From Allolobophora icterica (Eukaryota; Annelida; Clitellata; Crassiclitellata; Lumbricidae), in assembly GCA_963556255.1 (NCBI GenBank), contig OY744613.1, forward strand, positions 36,261,555 to 36,325,554: a stretch of DNA of 64,000 nucleotides, written 5' to 3'. This document shows positions 56,960 to 64,000 of the stretch, one piece after another (position 1 is the stretch's first letter; each line of letters starts with the position of its first letter). The notes under the pieces were generated by a model. That model was not told the origin of the DNA, ran no database searches, and worked only from the letters and a program-made list of their open reading frames with translations. Position numbers and translations under genes: made by a program.

Positions 56960-58740
56960 CGAATGACAGCATATGACAATCGGCCACTCACAACAGAAAT
57001 CACAGTATTTCACCTGGTGGACCGACTGCGGCACATGTCGTGTGGGGGGGGAGCCTGCCGGCCTGGTTTCTCCAACTCACTGCTCCGGTGTTCTCAGAGG
57101 CTCTCGCCTATATCATCAACCTCTCAATTTCTAGCTCCCATGTCCCAAGGCAATAAAAACTGCCATTATCACTCCTGTGGCCAAGATTGACACCCTGGTC
57201 GCACCAGTTGACTTTCGACCAATCTCCATTGTGCCAATCCTGTCCTGGCTTGTGGAGAGGGAGTCCACATGTACCCTTCATTCAACAAGCCCAGAATGTC
57301 ATAACTCATGCATGACCAATATGCTTCCCAACCAACGGGCTCCACCACAGCGCCTCTTCTCTCCATCCTCCATCACATCTCATCCTTACTGGATACAGAC
57401 GCCAGCGTCACACTCATTTCACTTGACTTCTCGCAGGTGTTCGACATGGTACACCACTCCACCCTGGTGCCAAAGTTATCCCACCTCGACCTGCCAGCAG
57501 GGCCGTCTTATCCACTAGGCACAGTAGGCACTGTGCCTAGGGCCAACGAAACTTTCAGGGGCTTACAAAAGTCTGAAAATGATATAGAAAGGAGATACGA
57601 TAAAAATTATTGAATGATTGACTGGGAAAATGGAAAAACGAAAATTGCAAATAACAGCAAATTCAAATTTAATAACTTACGTCACAAAATAATGTAAATG
57701 TGTTTAGCTTTAATGCAGAGTTGGCAGTTGAGTTGGGGTCTACGAATGCAAGTGTGCCTAGGGCCTACGACGACCTTAAAACGGTCCTGCCTGCCAGACA
57801 TCTTTAACTGGCTGGTCGCCTTTCTTCAAGATCGAAGATATGCAACAAAATTCAGGGGCAGTTATCAGCTGATGTCCCCATCAATGCTAGTGTTGGGCAA
57901 GGCTCCGGTGTGGCCCCACTGCTTTCATCGTCAGCACCTCAGATCTTCGACCGTTCCACGCTCCGAACAGGATCGTAAAATATGCCAACGATACCTACCT
58001 GGTCACTGGGGCCTCGAAGAAAGTGACGATACAGGAAGAGCTTGATAATGTTGCAGCACGGGCTGATCGTAATAGCTTAAAGTTACACAACGCAAAGTCG
58101 CAAGAGATGCTGATCGTCTGCCGCCCCGCATCGGCAAGCAGCAAGTGTCCTCCATGCTCATTCTTGGGGTCACTATCAGAGGCGACCTCAGTCGCTGAAG
58201 CCATCCATCTCCATAGGGTTCTTGAGGCGTGCTCAAGTTCGCTCCATGTGCTGAGTGTCCTGCGGTCAAATGGCCTGACCCCCATATTGTTCTCCATGAG
58301 GTTGCCCAAGCCACCAGTTCCCATCTCATATAACTGGCCTGGTATATCCTGCATCAGCCTGATGGGGTCATGGTGGTGCAGAAGATCAATCCAAACTGAA
58401 GTGTCTGGTACTGAGGATGCAGAGGATGGGATTCCTTGCTACGGAGTCATCGGATGTCAGGGAGATGGTGGCAGCGGTGGAGGCATGGTTGCTTCAGGCG
58501 TCTCCTGGAATGGGCATCATGTGTTACGTGGTCTGTTTCCACCTAAAGTACAGCGAAAATACAACCTCTGCCTCAGGCTGCACGACTCGAACTGCCAGCC
58601 AAGGTCACACTGAACTTCATTCCACAAGTACTTTACAAATACTTTGCCTAAATTGGCTAGCAACTGTTTGCAATTCTCTCTTAAATGTAACTGGTTGCAG
58701 TGTGTCAACCTGTCTGATAATAAACGAATATATATATATA
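56960..58740 (+). pseudogene. Decayed LINE (RT) interrupted by a hAT MITE
   Basis: Pieces in shifting frames: PVDFRPISIVPILSWLVERE (57205), DQYASQPTGSTTAPLLSILH (57310), LISLDFSQVFDMVHHSTLV (57415), then after the MITE DIFNWLVAFLQDRRYATKF (57805), KYANDTYLVTG-like (57975), NNVAARADRNSLKLH-like (58045). The 3' end is ATAATAAACGAATATATATA near 58718. The Asp of YADD is changed to Asn. Confidence 0.8.
57498..57789. mobile_element. hAT-type MITE, CAGGGCCGTCTT ends
   Basis: Ends CAGGGCCGTCTTAT and, inverted, CAGGACCGTTTTAA are flanked by the exact 8-bp duplication CCTGCCAG (57490-57497, 57790-57797). The subterminal motif TGCCTAGGGCC occurs near both ends (57533, 57756). It lies in a LINE pseudogene, so it is younger than that copy. 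Confidence 0.95.
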
Positions 58741-58749
58741 TATATCTAT

Positions 58750-59400
58750 ATCTCTGATACATCAGCTTGGGCCACCGTGGTGCACAGGGTCCCTAAGGGC
58801 TTGATGCTTGGGCCACTCTCTACATACTATATAGTGCTCATCTTACGGCCATCATTACAGCACTTTGTTCGAGAACATGCCAATGACTTACAGCTGTGCA
58901 AGTAATCTCGACCAGGTGATGCACCTGCATATGCGTCTGCCATGAATGCTGTTGTCCGATAAGTTCAGATTTGGATGTCTTCCGATAGTCTAGACGGAAC
59001 CCAGCCAAGACACAGTATATATGGATTAGCACAACGCAGGCATTACAGAAAATAGATCAATCAGTGCTGAAATCAGCATTCCCAGACTGGAGGCCTCTGA
59101 ACGTGGTTTGGGATCTTGGCATACTCCGTGACGGAGGACTCGCCATTGCTGATCATGTAATGCCATCTGCAGGTCAAGCTACTTATGAATTGAGGCAGAT
59201 CAGGGTTATACGAAGAACATTGTCCCCTGATGCTGCTACCACGCTGGTTCACTCCTTCGTCCTCTCTTGTCTTGATCACTGCAATGCCATCTACGTTGGC
59301 CTCCCACTCTTCCGCATATTTTCCACAATTTTGAAACTGTTGAATGCAAACTTACTCAGGCTCCAAAAATTTATGCAGGCTCCAAAGCATGACTTCTTAA
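58750..59400 (+). pseudogene. Second decayed LINE RT fragment
   Basis: VPKGLMLGPL (motif PQGSVLGPL), then a CANDLQLCK-like YADD remnant (58870), LKSAFPDWRPLNVV, WDLGILRDGGLAIADHV (59105), LSPDAATTLVHSFVLS and LDHCNAIYVGLPLFR (59225-59315). Confidence 0.82.
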
Positions 59401-60401
59401 GAAATTCCTAATAATTCTCATACAAACTGATGTGTCTGAAACATAGCTATGTGTCCCATTGTGTTAAAACAAAGATGATTAACATAAATATTCCTCATCT
59501 TTTATCCAGGGCTTAGCTCAAAGGCTCGGCTGCTGTTTGAGGTTTGCCAGAAATATGATCATGTGTAGCAAGTTCTGTGGGCATGAAAATTCCTCTTTTC
59601 TCTCGCATTTTCATCTTTTGCAAAGTGTAATTTTAGCTGCTAGCAGAATGGCATATAAACTGGAAGTGCTTAATTCTGGCAAGGATTTTGTGAATTTTTT
59701 AATTACCCAGTATATGTCACTGCATCAATTGATTCCTTGCCACCAGTTGAACCCATCTATCATTAAGGGGTGTAAGATTCCAGCTGGACAGTTGAGCCTC
59801 AGACCAGTATGCTTTCATCAACTGTGATATGCCTCAAGTTGGTGAAAAGGGTTTGGTCTGTCAACTATAGAGAGCTTCTGCAACTAACTGGATGCCTGTG
59901 TTGTGCAAGGATTGCTGGATGGTAAGTCAAACCATGTGCCCTGTGGTGCGACTGGCAACCACGTCACCTGCTGTTGTTCCTCTTCCTCAATGTGATCCAG
60001 GAACTTTGAACATGGAGTCAACTGTCAACTCTGAATGGAAATTCATTGGTTGGACTGTGTGTGCGTGTGTGTGCGCGGGTGTGTGTGCATGGAAGCCTAT
60101 CACTTGTGACTTTTAGTTATCTGAGCAGTGAGCATTCAGAACTGACGAACTTTCTGTTCTTAATGACATTTAACATCATGTAGGCTAGCACAGTGAGCAA
60201 CTCTAGTTTCCTTCAAAGCAGCACTATACAAAATTTCTAATGACAAAATTTAACAAACTGGCCCTTTCCAATGCAGCTGTTCAGGGTAGAATGTCAGTAA
60301 GGTAGGTAACAGCATCAGCACTTTCATTTCTACCCCTATTCAATCAGCAACAGTGTCACAAGACCATGTTCATTTGGATGCGAAAACATACACAAACTTA
60401 C
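59401..60401. other. Intron sequence, nothing recognised
   Basis: AT-rich, short (GTGTGTGC)n-like tract at 60055-60090. No exon or element border seen. Confidence 0.45.
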
Positions 60402-60550
60402 AACAAAATGTTCACCATTTCTGTCAACTGTTTGATAATCGGGAATGGTAACTGGCAAAGAACGACGTTCTGAGTAGTCAACGGCAGATGGGCCTGACGA
60501 GTCATCACTTGGCTCTAAGCGCTCTACTGTGTGATGAGGCACAGAAACAA
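60402..60550 (-). CDS. SNX27: SNX27 orthologue, exon between PDZ and PX domains
   Basis: First recognisable exon of a sorting nexin 27 gene. It encodes the linker after the PDZ domain and the first strand of the PX domain: LEPSDDSSG, then a YSERRSLPVTIPDY segment, then VDRNGEHFV. The order and spacing match vertebrate SNX27, which has LDPSDDS and NGEKFVV here. The acceptor (CTCTTTGTTGCAG) lies just above 60550 and the donor GTAAGT just below 60402. The exon enters with two bases of a split codon and leaves in phase 0, which fits the next exon. SNX27 is known to bind retromer and PDZ-ligand cargo on early endosomes. I found no PDZ-encoding exon up to base 64000, so the 5' part of the gene is presumably outside the window. 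Confidence 0.88.
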
Positions 60551-61888
60551 CTGCAACAAAGAGGTAAAACTGTCATAGTTAAGTCTTCAGAGAAACAACC
60601 AGATTTACATTTTAACAATTTTGCCATTTTCTATTGCATTATTTTAATGATAATGCAATAGATGGTCTTCATCATTTGGTGGCTGAGTGGCTAACTCACT
60701 GATGAAAGCCTATCAAGTACAGACTAGTAATATAAAGAAAAAAGGAATGTGGCATTCTACATAAACCAGTGCCAGGTGGTGAGCATAACCATGTGCTTAA
60801 TATGAATACTTCTACACTTCACCTGTCTTCTAAACTAACCTAAAAGCACCAATTGATATCATAATGCATTAATCTAATGGTTGCTTCTAGTGAAACTATG
60901 GTCTAAAATACGTCCGTTAGAAACAGGGGCGCCGCCAGCCTAAAAAATATTTGACACACACTAGTCTACCTCAATATTGCCGTCTATTTCTGAACAATTT
61001 TCACTATCACTTGATACTTCTGATAAATCACGTACTTCTTCACAAACGGACACAAGCAGCCATTTCTCACTGCAACAGCGTATATTCTATGCGCCTACTG
61101 CTGAGAAGGCCGTTGCAGCAGTCGCCTTCCGAAGTCCAATAACGCTGCTAGTTATAGATTACGTTAGGACGAGATTACGTTAGGACGGTGATGATGGAAT
61201 GAGGGTTGGATCATCAATAACTCATGTTATTGACGAGTATTATTGAGTAAACTTGTGTAAGCCTCTCTACAAATTATCAATATATTATCTCTGGATCCCT
61301 TCAGCTATGTGAGGTATAGAATTTGTAAAATCATAACAAACAGCAAAGGTTGTAATCTTTAATTTCAAAATCACTAAACTACAACAAACACCAATGTTGA
61401 AAAAACTTTATTTCAGAAGTGCATTAAATTTAATTTCAACACAAGGTTACTTTTTATTTGCTAATAATTGCCATATATTGACAGCCTCCGTTAGCACATG
61501 TGCTTATACACATTTGACCATCTGTGCATGGTGTGCTGTATCTCCTATATATTGATTTTACAACAATTTTGTCACTTTGCATCACATTACCTTATACAAA
61601 GGAGCAACTTACAATCCAGAAAATATGGTAATTAGAAACGGTTTTAAGGTGCTGATGTACCGATTTGCTAAATAGGAGTTTTGAAAGATACTGATGTAGC
61701 AATTGTATATGAGAGATTATACCTTCAGCCTCAGGACAGTTGATGTATTAAGTGATTTGGAAGTGAAAAGTATTGTGTGCACTGTATTATTTGAAATGGA
61801 AGAAATTAAAGACAAATATGAAGAAACATTATCAAAAGTGTGTGAATTAAACACAGGCACTACCCATAGAGTAGTTATTTATAAGTAG
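60551..61888. other. Intron sequence, nothing firmly recognised
   Basis: A 12-bp hairpin around 60629-60662 (TCTATTGCATTA...). CAGGGGCGCCGCCAG at about 60925 looks like a hAT end without a partner. A plus frame at 61703-61888 (61 codons) is of unknown meaning. No PDZ exon of SNX27 found. Confidence 0.4.
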
Positions 61889-61889
61889 A

Positions 61890-61962
61890 ACTACAGTACA
61901 GGTAACTACACTACAGGTAACTACAGTACAGGTAACTACAGTACAGGTAACTACAGTACAGT
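61890..61962. repeat. 16-bp tandem repeat, about five units
   Basis: GTAACTACAGTACAG units with one ACTACACTACAG variant. They end at the left border of the hAT-type element at 61966. Confidence 0.88.
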
Positions 61963-61965
61963 TGT

Positions 61966-62515
61966 TAGGGCATAACCGAGATTCAGATAGGTAAACCGAT
62001 TTTGACGATTTTTGAACTATCAGGAATTATCCGGATCCAGAATGTCTAACCTGCCGATTAATAAAATTTTTTTCCATGGTTTCACTTTGGACTAATAAAA
62101 ATTTATAAGCAAAATTATAATTTTGATTGGTACTACTTACTAGGGCTGTGAACGGCCCCAGAACAACCGGGCAATTTATAGGTCACTCACAAATATAATT
62201 ATAATTTTGTCAAGGGTCACTCCTGGGCCCTTAAATCAATTCCCAAAACCTACCCTGTATATGCTACAGGTCACCGAGCCCAGTGACCTGTCAATCAGTG
62301 AAGAAATATATCCTGGTATAGGGAAGGGGGTGAGAAGGGGTTATGACCGGCATCTTACTGCCTTCAGCTGACACCACGCCATTTGCCAGTGATGATTAAC
62401 TTGGAATTAGGCCTTAGTGCATAGATTTATTACTAAGTAATCGAAATCGGCAAATAATGGCCTATACTACCCAGTATCCGGTATTGGCAAAAAAAACAAA
62501 ATCAGTTACGCCCTA
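61966..62515. mobile_element. hAT-type MITE with ACCGATT subterminal words
   Basis: Ends TAGGGCATAACCGA and, inverted, TAGGGCGTAACTGA are flanked by ACAGTTGT (61958-61965) and ACAGTTAT (62516-62523), an 8-bp duplication with one change. Words such as AAACCGATTTTGACGA, CCTGCCGATTA and TCGAAATCGGCAAAT recur on both sides. Confidence 0.85.
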
Positions 62516-62886
62516 ACAGTTATAGGAAATGATACAGGTTGGCAAGAATATGTATGTAAATATAAAAAGGAGAGTTGAATCGCACAAAAGAGAGGGAATC
62601 ACAAACAGATAAACTGGTTTTATTATGGGTAGTGTCAACGCAGACTTACATATGCTGTCTACATAACCTACACAAAACCAGTGATATTTCAGTTTTGAAA
62701 ATAATTACAGTTTCAGTTTTTATTCAGTTTTGGGTTCGTAATTTCTATTTCAGTTCTAGTTTCAGTTTTGAAATAATTTCAGTTTCTATTACAGTTTCAG
62801 TTTTAAAATAATTTCCGTTTTCGTTTCAGTTTCTGGAAAATTTCAGTTTCAGTTTCTACATAGATATATTTGCGTTGACACACAAC

Positions 62887-63345
62887 AGTGGTTCTCAAAC
62901 TGTATTTTTATTGTACCACCAGGTAAAAAAAATCGAATATTGGCATACCACCAGCAAAGATCAGATCAAAAACAACAGACGAGCGAGAAGTCCCTTTGCA
63001 ATTAGCGTAGAGAAATTTAAACTTTTAAGAAGCACATGGTGACGCAGAAAGAAGATGGGCAAAACTCACAGAAAATGTAAAGAAAAAGAAGCGCATGGTG
63101 GACGTGAATAGCGCTCATAATAAATAGGTTGGTGCCCTGCGCTTGGCCTTCCAGTGGCACTTTAGAAGTTTGGAGATTACAATTAGTGGCTTCAATAGCT
63201 AGTTAATTGCTAATCAAAGAAAGATGGGAAAAATTGATAAAGATGGGCATAAACTCATAGAAATTTTTTTTATTTCTTCGCGTACCACTTTGCGACCTGG
63301 TGGTACAATAGTGCTACGCGTACCACCGTTTGAGAACCTCCGACC
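62887..63345. mobile_element. hAT-like MITE, decayed
   Basis: CAGTGGTTCTCAAACTG with TGTACCACC following (62887) and, inverted, GGTTCTCAAACGG with GTGGTAC near 63305-63340. No matching target duplication, so borders are approximate. Confidence 0.65.
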
Positions 63346-63429
63346 TAGAGAATGCTTGGAAGACGGAGAATTGGATGAATTAGGGAATGTGAAGAGGTGT
63401 CTGTCTGCATGGCTGTGTGTCTGTACGTC

Positions 63430-64000
63430 TAGATGACCTTGCTCCCTTTCTTGTTTATCTATTTAATAGATCGCTTTCCGAAGGGTGTATTCCTCCATCG
63501 CAGAAGCGTGCTCTGGTCTTTCCTTCGCTAAAAAAGCCTAATCTTGATACTAATCTCTGCAATAATTACCGTCCCATCTCCAATTTATCTTTCCTATCCA
63601 AGACTCTTGAACGTCTTGTCTCTCTTCAGCTCCTTCCTTATCTTGAGCAATCTGGACTCCTTCCTGCTAATCAATCAGGCTTTAGGGCTCATCATTCTAC
63701 TGAGACTGCTCTCCTCTCTCTCCTCTCTGAAATCTACTCTGCTGTTGACAGGGCTGAACTTAGCCTCTTGGCTCTTTTCGATGTTTCTGCAGCCTTTGAT
63801 ATGGTAGATCATAGTATTCTCCTTCAGCGTCTTGAGACTTCATATGGGTTGCAGGGCCTTCCTCTTTGCTGGTTTCGATCATATATGTCTGAACGAACCC
63901 AAATGATTATATCGGGCGACTCTAGAACAAAATGGATTCACATTAAGCTGGGCGTTCCTCAAGGCTCTGTACTTGGTCCTTTACTCTTTATTCTCTACAC
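63430..64000 (+). mobile_element. CR1/L2-group LINE, RT region, cut by window end
   Basis: One plus-strand frame stays open to the edge: VYLFNRSLSEGCIPPSQKRA, NNYRPISNLSFLSKTLERLV, NQSGFRAHHSTETALLSLLS, ALFDVSAAFDMVDHSILLQR, LGVPQGSVLGPLLFILYT. It aligns with residues about 565-746 of the ORF at 50154-53306 and is not frame-shifted where that copy is. It starts in the middle of the ORF, so it is 5'-truncated. Confidence 0.93.

Larger units (their letters stand above)
15436..60550 (-). other. SNX27: SNX27 gene body (partial), ten exons with transposon-filled introns
   Basis: Exons at 60402, 55993, 47054, 43704, 39874, 32526, 30570, 28309, 20077 and 15436 (lower ends) sum to 1181 bp in 45.1 kb. 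Every junction obeys GT-AG and phase continuity, so the gene model is not a pseudogene and shows no frameshift. Introns run from about 1.9 to 9.2 kb and carry LINEs, SINEs, hAT and mariner elements in both orientations. The 5' PDZ exons and promoter lie beyond base 64000, and the terminal exon is unresolved. Presumed role: endosome-to-plasma-membrane recycling together with retromer. Confidence 0.88.

Noticed and set aside
60551..64000. Search for the PDZ exons of SNX27
   Set aside because: No minus-strand segment resembling the GDRILEVNG-type PDZ core was found; they are assumed to be outside the window.

Overview
The window is nuclear DNA of a multicellular animal, probably an invertebrate. 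It has very long introns, tRNA-derived SINEs, CR1/L2-group and RTE LINEs, mariner, hAT and piggyBac-like elements, and long (TATG)n, (TA)n and (ATT)n microsatellites. Nothing prokaryotic is present. I cannot name the species. The one cellular gene I recognise is clearly orthologous to vertebrate SNX27 but diverged enough (strong in the PX domain, moderate in the FERM-like region) to suggest a non-vertebrate host.

That gene lies on the minus strand. Ten consecutive internal exons are found between 60550 and 15436, all with GT-AG borders and compatible phases: PDZ-PX linker, PX domain, and FERM-like lobes F1, F2 and F3. They total 1181 coding bases spread over 45 kb. The PDZ exons and promoter should lie beyond base 64000, and the terminal exon was not identified securely. 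SNX27 is an endosomal sorting nexin that works with retromer to return PDZ-ligand cargo to the plasma membrane.

Almost everything else is transposon-derived. 0-15 kb: nested DNA transposons (a possible Mutator-like element holding a hAT; a second hAT of the same family holding a third; mariner; several MITEs) and decayed LINEs. 15-24 kb: a 283-bp-arm palindrome, a piggyBac-like MITE with a 450-bp (TATG)n core, RTE-type LINE fragments, SINEs, and a 1.9-kb DNA transposon of unresolved superfamily. 24-44 kb: SNX27 introns with many 3'-end LINE fragments, a mariner with 200-bp inverted repeats, and a BovB-like RTE with a 32-bp target duplication. 44-64 kb: four (ATT)n arrays, more hAT MITEs, a nearly complete CR1/L2-group LINE with one 1050-codon ORF (50154-53306), and another copy entering the right edge.

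Three patterns stand out. First, eleven hAT-type insertions can be delimited to the base by matching 8-bp target duplications. Second, most of these carry family-specific, self-similar subterminal repeats. Third, the dominant LINE family and a tRNA-derived SINE share a 3' stem-loop that shows compensatory base changes between copies, which points to recognition by the LINE reverse transcriptase.
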